Of a stretch of DNA of 37,836 bases, positions 1-7,298 are shown piece by piece; the stretch's first letter is position 1; each line of letters starts with the position of its first letter. Where the stretch lies: positions 1-37,836 of the forward strand of contig CAADUW010000122.1 in NCBI GenBank assembly GCA_900752285.1, in the 5' to 3' direction. The notes under the pieces are model-generated. The model was not told the origin of the DNA and did not search any database. It saw nothing but the letters and a program-made list of their open reading frames with translations. A program made the translations under genes and the position numbers. The stretch comes from an uncultured Oscillospiraceae bacterium. Its GTDB lineage: Bacteria; Bacillota; Clostridia; Oscillospirales; Oscillospiraceae.

Positions 1-40
1 TCCTTCGTTTTCTAAACTTTGAATTGGGGCAAAAATCCTG

Positions 41-79
41 TCTGAGACTTCTTGCCGAATTGCGCGGTGCTGCCCTAAA
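41..79 (+). repeat. Half copy of a dispersed intergenic repeat
   Basis: The segment ending in CCGAATTGCGCGGTGCTG closely matches the right arm of the inverted-repeat element at 5234-5308 (CCGAATTGCGCAGTGCTG there). Only one arm is recognisable here. It looks like a decayed copy of a small non-coding palindromic family; its function is unknown. Confidence 0.5.
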
Positions 80-80
80 G

Positions 81-133
81 AAATACCGCCCTTCGGGAGC
101 ATGGAAAAGCAATCCCCGGAGGGCGGTATTTTG
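81..133. terminator. Hairpin with 12-bp perfect stem, terminator-like
   Basis: AAATACCGCCCT (81-92) pairs perfectly with AGGGCGGTATTT (120-131) and is followed by T. The A/T-rich outer ends make it usable in both directions. No gene of this window ends directly on it, so it may serve a gene left of the window. Confidence 0.55.
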
Positions 134-167
134 GAAAGCAGGTAAAAAGCAGGTAAATTGGAATTTA

Positions 168-300
168 GCGGGGCGAAGCCCCCTTGGCTCCCCCCTTTGG
201 GGCAATGTCAGAGCTGTCATGGCGAACGCCGTGACTGAGAGGGCCATTCCGATACTGTGTCATTTCCACACCGCTTAACAACTGTCTCGGAATGGCAATG
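168..300. repeat. Palindromic intergenic repeat of the 'GGCGAAGCCCCCTTGGCTCC' type
   Basis: A run of small palindromes fills the space downstream of the leftward transporter gene: GGGGCGAAGCCCC, a CCCC/GGGG hairpin near 190-202, GTCATGGC/GCCGTGAC (216-223 with 228-235), and GCCATTCCGA/TCGGAATGGC (243-252 with 287-296). It resembles, from general knowledge, an abundant intergenic repeat in Oscillospiraceae genomes. The last hairpin may also terminate the transporter transcript. No coding capacity is seen in 1-319. Confidence 0.5.
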
Positions 301-319
301 CTGTTCGGAGTGCACGTTG

Positions 320-1198
320 CTAAATTCCCGTTTTCCGTTCTGCCAGCAGGTTCATGACCATTCCGATGGATACGATCCCGCAGCCGATGACGGTGGGGAG
401 GGAGAGTTTTCCGCCCATCAGATCAAAGACCATGCCGGTTCCCGTTTCACTGATAAAGACCACCAGCGACATGGTCAGTGCGGAGAGTCTGGGCACAGCC
501 AGATTGCACAGGAAGATGGAAATGCAGCCGATGGTTCCGCAGAGATAAGTCCAGACGGGCACGGTGGAAACCGGAAAGGCTGCTGTCATGGGGAAACGGA
601 GCACGGCAAAAATCAAAAGAGAAGTGGTAAGTCCGGTTGCGTAATTCATAAAGGTGGCGTAGCCCGTGCCGGATTTTACTCCCAGCTGCCCGTTGAGCTG
701 CCGGATGATCACGATGGAGACGCCCCGCAGCAGGGAAGCACAGACCGCGGCAATGCTGAACTGCACTGCGGCTTCTCCGGACAGTACCGCAATGGTACCG
801 GTACCCAGCAGCATGACGCAGATGGCAGCCCATTTGAGTCCGGTAATTTTCCGCTTCCGCATTCCAAGAAGCCCCAGTGCGTCCATTACGGCGGCAAAAA
901 TAATCTCACCCAGCAGCATCAGCACATTGCAGTTGGTGAGGCCAAGCTTTACGATGCCATAGTTTCCGAATACTACATTGGCAACGCCGATGACGCCGCC
1001 GAGGTACAGATACCAGGGGGCTTTTCCCGTCCGGCGCCCCCACTTTGTCAGGAAAAAGGGGAGCAGAGCCAGAAAACCGCTCAGGTGGACCACAACCGTG
1101 GAAAACCAGTTGCCGTAAACCTCGGTCAGTGTTGCGCAGAAGGATGCCTGAATGCTGATCAGGACACCGTAGACAACTGCGAAAATCCCGTAAATCAT
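320..1198 (-). CDS. YdcZ/DUF606-type drug/metabolite superfamily transporter
   Basis: A 292-residue, very hydrophobic protein with about ten predicted membrane segments and almost no soluble loops. It looks like an internal duplication of a roughly 150-residue five-helix unit, as in two-domain DUF606/YdcZ members of the drug/metabolite transporter superfamily. The substrate cannot be told from sequence; export of small metabolites or drugs is the usual assumption. The ATG at 1198 follows a good GGAGG ribosome binding site, and a TTGACA-17-TAGAAT promoter lies at 1229-1257. It is monocistronic and divergent from rubrerythrin. A more general EamA-type assignment is the alternative. Confidence 0.75.
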   Translation of the reverse strand: MIYGIFAVVYGVLISIQASFCATLTEVYGNWFSTVVVHLSGFLALLPFFLTKWGRRTGKAPWYLYLGGVIGVANVVFGNYGIVKLGLTNCNVLMLLGEIIFAAVMDALGLLGMRKRKITGLKWAAICVMLLGTGTIAVLSGEAAVQFSIAAVCASLLRGVSIVIIRQLNGQLGVKSGTGYATFMNYATGLTTSLLIFAVLRFPMTAAFPVSTVPVWTYLCGTIGCISIFLCNLAVPRLSALTMSLVVFISETGTGMVFDLMGGKLSLPTVIGCGIVSIGMVMNLLAERKTGI

Positions 1199-1228
1199 AA
1201 ATATCCTCCGTTCCTCAATAGCCTGTTT

Positions 1229-1257
1229 ATTCTATCGCCTTTCCCGGATCCTGTCAA
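1229..1257 (-). promoter_or_regulatory. Sigma-A promoter of the transporter gene
   Basis: On the minus strand TTGACA (1257-1252) and TAGAAT (1234-1229) are separated by exactly 17 bp, about 31 nt before the ATG at 1198. Confidence 0.75.
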
Positions 1258-1293
1258 GAAAGAACGAAGGAAGGGGGCACCACCGGATGGTGA

Positions 1294-1322
1294 TTGCTTT
1301 TCGGAAAGAACCGTGGTATAAT
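1294..1322 (+). promoter_or_regulatory. Sigma-A promoter of rubrerythrin
   Basis: TTGCTT (1294-1299), 17-bp spacer, TATAAT (1317-1322). The 5' leader to the ATG at 1383 would be about 55 nt. Confidence 0.75.
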
Positions 1323-1382
1323 TTTCCTGTCCGGGGAAACCCCGGGCGCCAGCAGTTGCGATCATTGACAGGAGGAAATGAT

Positions 1383-1922
1383 ATGGCTAACAAGTATGCA
1401 GGTACCAAAACCGAAAAGAATCTGGAGATTGCGTTTGCGGGAGAATCTCAGGCCCGGAACAAGTACACCTATTTCGCATCCAAGGCAAAGAAGGACGGCT
1501 TTGAGCAGATTGCCGCCCTTTTCCTGAAAACTGCGGAGAACGAAAAAGAGCACGCAAAGCTCTGGTTCAAGGAGCTGGGTGGAATCGGCTCTACGGAAGA
1601 AAATCTGGCTGCCGCCGCTGCCGGAGAGAACTACGAGTGGACCGATATGTACGCGGAATTTGCGAAGGTTGCCGATGAGGAAGGTTTCCACGCTCTGGCC
1701 GCCAAGTTCCGCGGGGTCGCCGCCATTGAGAAGCATCACGAGGAGCGTTACCGCGCTCTGCTGCAAAATGTTCAGATGCAGCAGGTTTTCGCCAAGAGCG
1801 AGGTAAAGGTATGGGAGTGCCGCAACTGCGGTCATATCGTGGTCGGTGAAAAAGCCCCCGAAGTCTGCCCTGTCTGTGCCCATCCGCAGGCTTATTTCGA
1901 AGTGAACGCTGAGAATTACTGA
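1383..1922 (+). CDS. Rubrerythrin (peroxide-reducing diiron/rubredoxin protein)
   Basis: A 179-residue cytoplasmic oxidative-stress protein of anaerobes. Rubrerythrins reduce hydrogen peroxide using electrons from rubredoxin or a reductase. Residues 1-135 are the ferritin-like four-helix domain with diiron ligands, including ENEKEHAK and IEKHHEERY. Residues 144-179 are a rubredoxin domain with two Cys pairs, CRNC and CPVC. The start at 1383 is chosen because GGAGG lies 7 nt upstream and the protein then begins [13 protein letters not shown] as in the family. The open frame runs further upstream but without support. It is a single-gene unit between its own promoter and a 22-bp-stem terminator. 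Confidence 0.95.
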   Translation: MANKYAGTKTEKNLEIAFAGESQARNKYTYFASKAKKDGFEQIAALFLKTAENEKEHAKLWFKELGGIGSTEENLAAAAAGENYEWTDMYAEFAKVADEEGFHALAAKFRGVAAIEKHHEERYRALLQNVQMQQVFAKSEVKVWECRNCGHIVVGEKAPEVCPVCAHPQAYFEVNAENY

Positions 1923-1935
1923 TTTTTCCGTATTC

Positions 1936-1990
1936 AGGCAAAACACATCCCCCACCGTCTGCAAAAAGCGGTGGGGGATGTGTTTTGCCT
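1936..1990. terminator. Bidirectional terminator, 22-bp perfect stem
   Basis: The arm at 1936-1957 pairs without mismatch with 1969-1990, with an 11-nt loop. It sits between the convergent rubrerythrin gene (stop at 1922) and the leftward surface protein gene (stop at 1993), so it can end both transcripts. Confidence 0.9.
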
Positions 1991-1992
1991 GT

Positions 1993-4900
1993 TCAGCGTT
2001 TTTTACGTTGGTAAAGCTTGGAAACGTGGATAAGTACCAGAATTGCACCGGCGCTGATACACAGCAAAGTGACCCAGAGCCGCAGATTTACGGTGTCACC
2101 GGTACCGGGAATGTCACTCTTTCGATTCAACTTGGCAAGGACAATATCGGCTTCCCCGATTTCCTGCGTACAGTCGGCATCCCGGAACAGCTTTCCACAG
2201 GCGGTACAGTGCCAGTATTCGATGTTACCGGTTCGGTACCAAGTGGGTGCCTTGGCTTTCACATATTTCAGAGCGGCGTGGTTATTCGGGGCTGTTTCTC
2301 CATGGAGAGCACCGCATTCTTCACACTTTGCCCGGTCGACACAGGTGGCGGTTCCGGAGCAGGGAAGCGTCTGATTGATGGTGCATCCGATTCTCTGGCA
2401 GTGCCGGCTATGGGTGTCGGTTCCGTTGAAGGTCCAGGAGGTGAAGTCATGGGCGGTTTGGGCAGCCCTGAGCACATAGCCGCATTTGCACAGAATGGGA
2501 GTCGTGCAGTCTCCATCGTCGGTACCAAAGTGAGCTTCCGGTGCATCGGTTACGGTACAGCTTTCATTTTTGCAGATATGCCAGTGCTGCTGATCGTTCT
2601 GCTGCCATGGGCCCGTGAAGTCATGATTTTTTGCGGCAGTCGTAATCTCCTTGCAGACGGTACACAAAATGGGAGTCGTGCAGTCTCCATCATCCGCGGC
2701 GGGACTGTGGGCGTCGTTTACGGTGACAGTCAATGCTGCGGAATTACCTGCCTGATCCCGCACCACAATTTCATGACCGCCGGGTGTAAGGGTGAAATAG
2801 CCGTTTTGCTCCAACAGGGGAGAACCGTTATCCAGAACCTGATCAGGATTGTCGTCGCTGACGGTGAAGGCGGCAGTCAGACAGAAAACCGCTTTGTCAG
2901 AGATTCCCCTGATTTGAGGGATGGCGGTGTCCAGAACAATGCCCTGCGTGCTGAGAATGGTAACATTTTGAGAATCGTCCGTCAGACGGGCGTATAGGCA
3001 ATAACGGCCGTCTGCCCCGACTTGAAAATCTTCCGGCGGTACAAAACCGGTTTCGGCTTCCAGCGCTTCTGCCGTCATGGGCTTGGAGGATGCGAAAAGT
3101 TCGATCCTGACGGGCCCTCCGCTGTTATCAGAAGCCGTGACGGAAACTGAAATTTTTGCCGCAAAAATTTCAAATGTCATGCTGTCCGGTTCCGTAAAAT
3201 CAGTATAGGCTGTGCCGTTTACAGTGATAGACCCGGTAGGACGCTGAACATCCTTCCAATGGGCAGTCAGCACAAGTGTGGTACCGGATTGCAGTTTTGC
3301 AAGATCGGAAACGGAGGTGTCCGCATTCACCGGTTCTGTTCCGGCATACCAGCCACTAAAAGCCCAGCCACCGGCTTTCTCGGGGGCGGCAATGTTTGAA
3401 AGCACCTTATCAAACCAACCCAGTTCCGTTCCAGATGGAATTGCGGAACCGCCGTCGGTATCAAAGATGACGGTATATTTTTGACAGGCGGGCAGAGTAC
3501 AGCCGCTGCTTTCACCCTGACTTTCCGGATGTGAGGCCTGAACGGCATCGCACTCCGTGCAGGAGATTTTGTGAGTACCCTTTCCGTCATCTGCCCATTC
3601 ACCCCAGGTGTGGGGGAGTTTCGCAATCGAAACATTTTTGTTGGCGGCAGCAAACCGGGGGTTCTGGAAAACGGCGGTATATTCGCCCGTTCCTTCAGCT
3701 GAGCAGCTGGGTGCGGTCACGACCCGGTAGGCCGTGGATACGGTTTCTGATTCTTCTCCTCTTTTGGGGCTGGTTGCTTCACAGGTGCTGCGGGTGCAGA
3801 TGTGGGAAGCGGTGCAGGTGGCGGAGTTTTCGTTCCAGGTATAGGAGGTTTCGCCCCACTGATGCCCCAGTGCGGGAATCCGGACATGCGGAGTGTACTG
3901 ATCTTCCGCCCAGCTGCATCCGGGAAATGTATGATGGAAGGAATAGTAACCATCCTGCAGGCAATGGGCAAAGGTCGTGGAGCGTGCGGCGTTGGCACTT
4001 CGGAAGGTTTCCACAACATCGCATCCGGTGCGTGTGCAGGCTCTGCTTGCAACACAAATCGAGTAATCCTCAGTTTCGTAAGTGTATGTAGTTGGGGCAA
4101 ACTGATGTCCAAGGAGCGGAACCGTATCCGTTTTTGTGGAATCGCATCCGGAGCACTTTGTGATGGTTACACCGTCTGCGGTGCAGGTTGGTTCCGAGTG
4201 GCTGACGGGGACCGTATAGCTGTGCTCCAGCTTCTTGATTGTTTCGCTGCGGGTATCTCCGCAGGAACACCGATAGTTGACCTGACCTTCTGTGGTACAG
4301 GTAGATGGCATAATGCTGGAAAGGATCCAATCGTGCAGATGCCAGCAGGCGTAGAGCGTACCGCCCTTGTCAATGATCCGGAGTGTAGTGCCGGGCTGGA
4401 AAACATTCTGGGTACTGCCGTTCCAATTTTTATCAAATGTCCACCCCATGAATTTATAGTTGCCCTCCCGGGTCGGCGTAGTGTTGGGAATTGTAATATT
4501 GGCCTCGCCGATGTTCTTTACGAGTGTAATAGATGTGGTCCCCGGGGCACCGGTTCCGCCGTTGGCATCATAGGAGAGAGTAACGGGTTTTGTCGGAGTA
4601 TCGGCCTTCACAACAACATACAGGAAGCTGTCTACGCCCAATCCTGGGCTGATTGGAATGTAGGATGGATAATCGTTGCGGATCAACGCAGTGTTTTTGT
4701 TGCCGGAATTATTGGACCAGCCGAGAACCTTGTAATTGTTTTGCGTGATCATGGCTGTGGGGTTCTCCATCATGCTCCGGACAAAGCTTCCGGGAGCGTA
4801 GTGCACATTGGAGGAACCGCAGTCGGGCTTTTCACAGGTAAAGGCAATTTCTTCCGTAGAACCAAGATTATCGGCAGTGGTATAGTCCCAACTGCCGGTG

Positions 4901-5028
4901 CTGTCCGTTTCGCTGATCACGGTGACATAGTATTTGGTAAAAACCTGTTCCCCCTGTGCATGGACACTGGGGGCGAGCAGGATGCAGGTCAGGAAAAGGG
5001 TCAGCGCAAGCAAGATTTTTCGGTGCAT
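1993..5028 (-). CDS. Large Cys-rich cell-surface protein with InlB-type repeats and a sorting-signal-like C-terminus
   Basis: A 1,011-residue exported protein. A signal peptide (about 1-26, ending SVHA) is followed by an InlB/Listeria-Bacteroides-type beta repeat near 135-230 (SYDANGGTGAP, FMGWTFD, LYACWH). Next come Cys-rich units (CSCGDTRSE, CSGCDSTKTD), a second InlB-like repeat near 500-595 (FDTDGGSAIPSG, FSGWYAG), an Ig-like region, and more CxxC-bearing units. It ends IPGTGDT, a hydrophobic segment and KLYQRKKR, which resembles a variant LPxTG sorting signal. The role is unknown; adhesion or wall display is inferred. The ATG at 5028 has GGAGG 8 nt upstream, while an in-frame TTG at 5043 overlaps that site and is rejected. 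Monocistronic. Confidence 0.8.
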   Translation of the reverse strand: MHRKILLALTLFLTCILLAPSVHAQGEQVFTKYYVTVISETDSTGSWDYTTADNLGSTEEIAFTCEKPDCGSSNVHYAPGSFVRSMMENPTAMITQNNYKVLGWSNNSGNKNTALIRNDYPSYIPISPGLGVDSFLYVVVKADTPTKPVTLSYDANGGTGAPGTTSITLVKNIGEANITIPNTTPTREGNYKFMGWTFDKNWNGSTQNVFQPGTTLRIIDKGGTLYACWHLHDWILSSIMPSTCTTEGQVNYRCSCGDTRSETIKKLEHSYTVPVSHSEPTCTADGVTITKCSGCDSTKTDTVPLLGHQFAPTTYTYETEDYSICVASRACTRTGCDVVETFRSANAARSTTFAHCLQDGYYSFHHTFPGCSWAEDQYTPHVRIPALGHQWGETSYTWNENSATCTASHICTRSTCEATSPKRGEESETVSTAYRVVTAPSCSAEGTGEYTAVFQNPRFAAANKNVSIAKLPHTWGEWADDGKGTHKISCTECDAVQASHPESQGESSGCTLPACQKYTVIFDTDGGSAIPSGTELGWFDKVLSNIAAPEKAGGWAFSGWYAGTEPVNADTSVSDLAKLQSGTTLVLTAHWKDVQRPTGSITVNGTAYTDFTEPDSMTFEIFAAKISVSVTASDNSGGPVRIELFASSKPMTAEALEAETGFVPPEDFQVGADGRYCLYARLTDDSQNVTILSTQGIVLDTAIPQIRGISDKAVFCLTAAFTVSDDNPDQVLDNGSPLLEQNGYFTLTPGGHEIVVRDQAGNSAALTVTVNDAHSPAADDGDCTTPILCTVCKEITTAAKNHDFTGPWQQNDQQHWHICKNESCTVTDAPEAHFGTDDGDCTTPILCKCGYVLRAAQTAHDFTSWTFNGTDTHSRHCQRIGCTINQTLPCSGTATCVDRAKCEECGALHGETAPNNHAALKYVKAKAPTWYRTGNIEYWHCTACGKLFRDADCTQEIGEADIVLAKLNRKSDIPGTGDTVNLRLWVTLLCISAGAILVLIHVSKLYQRKKR
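2495..2691. repeat. Intragenic 23-bp direct repeat in the surface-protein gene
   Basis: Positions 2495-2517 and 2669-2691 are identical over 23 bp, 174 bp apart. Both encode the peptide DGDCTTPILC of tandem Cys-rich modules. This points to recent module duplication or homogenisation and allows recombination within the gene. Confidence 0.8.
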
Positions 5029-5073
5029 GATAAGTACCTCCAAGTCCGGTTAATGATTGTGGCTTATATACCA

Positions 5074-5102
5074 ATTATACAGTGCGGAAATGGAAAAAGC
5101 AA
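5074..5102 (-). promoter_or_regulatory. Sigma-A promoter of the surface protein gene
   Basis: Minus strand TTGCTT (5102-5097), 17-bp spacer, TATAAT (5079-5074), about 45 nt before the ATG at 5028. Confidence 0.7.
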
Positions 5103-5233
5103 CCATTTTTTTGCGGATGTGCAGGCGGATTCAAAAAAAGATTTCTTTTGAGAAATTACTGCCCCAATCAGGGCCCCAGGAACGGGAAGGACAGGCAAAG
5201 TCCGTACATGGAAGCCCTGATCTGGTAAAAAAA

Positions 5234-5308
5234 TTTAAGGCAACACCGCACAATTGCGTCTGCGAGTCTCCGCCGTCTTTTTGCCGAATTGCGCAGTGCT
5301 GCCTTAAA
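5234..5308. repeat. 75-bp inverted-repeat element (MITE/REP-like)
   Basis: TTTAAGGCAACACCGCACAA at the left is the imperfect reverse complement of the right end (CGAATTGCGCAGTGCTGCC plus TTAAA), enclosing about 27 bp. A half copy lies at 41-79. It stands between the surface protein promoter and the DUF378 gene and could fold as a hairpin in RNA. No coding potential. Confidence 0.6.
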
Positions 5309-5320
5309 CGCAGTACTCTC

Positions 5321-5524
5321 TTAATCCTTGCTGAGAAAACCGTTTCCGCGGAACAGAAACGAGATGCTCCACAGGCCGGCAAGGCCGACCAGGGTATAAA
5401 TGATCCGGCTGAGGACCGTTCCGGAACCGCCGAACAGCCATGCCACGAGGTCAAACCGGAAGATTCCCACAAGGCCCCAGTTAATACAGCCGATAATGGA
5501 CAAAATCAATGCAATGGTATCCAT
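5321..5524 (-). CDS. DUF378 (YuzA-like) small membrane protein
   Basis: A 67-residue protein with two hydrophobic segments (about 3-25 and 35-57). The motif INWGLVGIFRFDLVAWLFG is typical of the DUF378 family, whose function is unknown. The ATG at 5524 follows a GGGAGGG ribosome binding site. The upstream region carries a forespore-type promoter match (5556-5585), so expression in the developing spore is a possibility but unproven. Monocistronic and divergent from ispE. The family call is firm; no biochemical role should be assumed. Confidence 0.85.
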   Translation of the reverse strand: MDTIALILSIIGCINWGLVGIFRFDLVAWLFGGSGTVLSRIIYTLVGLAGLWSISFLFRGNGFLSKD

Positions 5525-5555
5525 AATGTTCCCTCCCTTTTTCTTTGGATGACCT

Positions 5556-5585
5556 TACTATGTCCTTTTTCGATGAGTTTATTCC
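5556..5585 (-). promoter_or_regulatory. Possible sigma-G/sigma-F promoter of the DUF378 gene
   Basis: Minus strand GGAATA (5585-5580), 17-bp spacer, CATAGTA (5562-5556). The known sigma-G pattern is TGAATA-17/18-CATACTA, so each box has one mismatch. It is 32 nt before the ATG. No sigma-A pair of comparable quality is seen. Confidence 0.4.
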
Positions 5586-5594
5586 GGACCGCAG

Positions 5595-5623
5595 TTGCTT
5601 TCCTGACAGAATTCGGCTATAAT
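5595..5623 (+). promoter_or_regulatory. Sigma-A promoter of ispE
   Basis: TTGCTT (5595-5600), 17-bp spacer, TATAAT (5618-5623), 25 nt before the ispE ATG. Confidence 0.75.
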
Positions 5624-5648
5624 AAACAAAAAGAAAGGCGGGGAAACT

Positions 5649-6506
5649 ATGACGACACTTTATGAGGGAGCGTTCGCGAAGCTGAATCTGACATTGGACG
5701 TGCTAGGAAAACGCCCGGACGGCTATCACGATCTGCAAAGCGTCATGCAGACCATCTCCATGCGGGATGATGTGGAAATCGATGTGGATACCGGAAAACC
5801 CTGGACGCTGGAATGCAGCGCAGGAGGAATTCCGACGGATGAAGAAAATCTTGCGTGGAAAGCCGCGAGGGTTTTCTGTGAAGAGCTGCACAAGGATCCC
5901 GGCGGCATTGCCATCCGCATCACTAAGCGGATTCCTTCCGAGGCGGGCCTCGGCGGCGGAAGCGCCGACGCGGCAGCGGTGCTGCGGGCACTGAACCGGT
6001 ATTATGAGGAGCCGCTGTCTGTCCTTGCGCTGGCAGAATTGGGTGCGCAGGTCGGCAGCGATGTGCCGTTCTGCACCCTCATGGGGACGGCGATGGTGGA
6101 GGGCAGAGGAGAGCGGCTGCGCCCCCTGACGCCCATGCCGGATTGCGTATTCGTTGTCTGCAAACCGGATTTCTCCGTGTCTACGCCTGAACTTTACCGG
6201 AAGCTGGATTCCGTGGCCATCGGAGGACGCCCGGATAACCGTGCCATGGAAAGCGCCCTGCTGCGGGGAGATTTGCGGGCAATCGCTGATCAGGTGTGCA
6301 ATGTGTTTGACCCGCTGGTGACCTCGGAACACCTGGAACTGAACTATATCAAGTCCATCTGCAACAGCTACGGCTCTCTTGGACAGCAGATGACCGGTTC
6401 CGGTTCGGCGGTTTTTGCAATTCTGCCGAGCTTTGAGTATGCCGCCGTGGTTTGCAACATGCTGAAGGACAATTATCCCGGGATTTTTATTGCAAAGCCG
6501 ATATGA
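5649..6506 (+). CDS. ispE: 4-diphosphocytidyl-2-C-methyl-D-erythritol kinase
   Basis: A 285-residue cytosolic GHMP kinase. It phosphorylates the 2-hydroxyl of CDP-methylerythritol with ATP in the non-mevalonate (MEP) isoprenoid pathway. Visible motifs are the N-terminal AFAKLNLTLDVLGKRPDGYHDL, the glycine-rich ATP loop PSEAGLGGGSADAAA near residues 94-108, and a C-terminal MTGSGSAVFAI. Length is normal for the family. The ATG at 5649 lies just downstream of a GGCGGGG ribosome binding site and is the natural family start. It is followed by a hairpin terminator whose right arm runs up to the spoIIR start codon. Confidence 0.95.
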   Translation: MTTLYEGAFAKLNLTLDVLGKRPDGYHDLQSVMQTISMRDDVEIDVDTGKPWTLECSAGGIPTDEENLAWKAARVFCEELHKDPGGIAIRITKRIPSEAGLGGGSADAAAVLRALNRYYEEPLSVLALAELGAQVGSDVPFCTLMGTAMVEGRGERLRPLTPMPDCVFVVCKPDFSVSTPELYRKLDSVAIGGRPDNRAMESALLRGDLRAIADQVCNVFDPLVTSEHLELNYIKSICNSYGSLGQQMTGSGSAVFAILPSFEYAAVVCNMLKDNYPGIFIAKPI

Positions 6507-6516
6507 TGTCTCTTTT

Positions 6517-6547
6517 TGTATAATTTTTCCAAACACCGTCCATACTG
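6517..6547 (+). promoter_or_regulatory. Possible forespore (sigma-F/G-type) promoter of spoIIR
   Basis: TGTATA (6517-6522), 18-bp spacer, CATACTG (6541-6547). This resembles forespore promoters, and spoIIR is sigma-F dependent in Bacillus subtilis. Initiation near 6554 would leave a leader of about 24 nt before the ATG at 6578. The -10 box lies partly inside the upstream terminator hairpin. Confidence 0.35.
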
Positions 6548-6577
6548 GGAGTATTCTCCGGATTGGACGGTGTTTTT
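6531..6577 (+). terminator. Terminator of ispE abutting the spoIIR start codon
   Basis: AAACACCGTCCA (6531-6542) pairs perfectly with TGGACGGTGTTT (6564-6575), followed by TT and then the spoIIR ATG (6578). The T-run is therefore the last leader sequence of the next gene. Confidence 0.75.
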
Positions 6578-7186
6578 ATGAAAAAGCTGATAAAACTGGT
6601 ATTGGGATGCGCACTGGTTGCCGCCTTCCTCTGGTTCGGTTCCGTGCTTGCGGACCGGCAGAGACTGAACGAGGACCTGATCCGGCTGCACGTGGTGGCA
6701 AATTCCGATGAAGCGGAGGACCAGAACCTGAAGCTTCAGGTGCGGGATGCGGTAGTGGAGAGCCTGCGGACGGCGCTGGCGGATGTGCAGGATACGGAGC
6801 AGGCAAAGCAGTATTTGCAGAAGAACCTCCCGGCTCTGCAGGAACTGGCAAATCGGACGCTGGATGCTGCCGGAAGCGCCCAGCGGGCGGTGGTTTCTCT
6901 GTGCCGGGAAGCGTTTCCGGTTCGGGATTACGATACATTCCGGCTTCCCGCCGGGATTTACAATTCCCTTCGAATCCGGATCGGAGAGGGGGAAGGGAAG
7001 AACTGGTGGTGCGTGGTGTTCCCGTCCCTGTGTCTGCCTCAGACAGAGTCCGGTTTCCGGAATACAGCGAAGGCCGCGGGAATCCCGGACTCTCTTGCCT
7101 GTGCCATTTCCGAAGATTCCCATTATGAGATTCGTTTTTTCTTTCTGGACAAACTGGGAGAATTGGAAAAACTTTTTGCAAAGTGA
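6578..7186 (+). CDS. spoIIR: Stage II sporulation protein R
   Basis: A 202-residue secreted signalling protein made in the forespore. In Bacillus it triggers SpoIIGA to process pro-sigma-E in the mother cell. An N-terminal hydrophobic segment (about 4-22) serves as signal or anchor. Family signatures follow: LIRLHVVANSDEAEDQNLKL, VRDAV, then FPVRDYDTFRLPAGIYNSLR and GEGEGKNWWCVVFPSLC. The ATG at 6578 is preferred. An in-frame TTG at 6563 has a GGGAG 11 nt upstream but lies in the terminator arm and too close to the predicted transcript start. The ribosome binding site for 6578 is weak (GGACGG). It follows ispE and precedes addB without overlap. Confidence 0.9.
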   Translation: MKKLIKLVLGCALVAAFLWFGSVLADRQRLNEDLIRLHVVANSDEAEDQNLKLQVRDAVVESLRTALADVQDTEQAKQYLQKNLPALQELANRTLDAAGSAQRAVVSLCREAFPVRDYDTFRLPAGIYNSLRIRIGEGEGKNWWCVVFPSLCLPQTESGFRNTAKAAGIPDSLACAISEDSHYEIRFFFLDKLGELEKLFAK

Positions 7187-7195
7187 GGAAAGTCC

Positions 7196-7224
7196 TGTTT
7201 ATTTCTCTGTAAATATGCTATGAT
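7196..7224 (+). promoter_or_regulatory. Possible extended -10 promoter of addBA
   Basis: TATGCTATGAT (ending at 7224) gives an extended -10 (TG, one base, TATGAT). The -35 region is poor. It lies about 75 nt before the addB ATG. Confidence 0.4.
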
Positions 7225-7298
7225 AAAAATAATTCGGAACGTGCCGCCCGTGCCTGAGCGGTACGTCCGTTGTGGAAAAAAGAAAGGGGCGGAAACGG

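Noticed and set aside
257..1321. A 354-codon rightward frame over the transporter gene
   Set aside because: The encoded sequence is hydrophilic and His/Gly-rich, typical of an antisense shadow; the other strand encodes a clean membrane protein.
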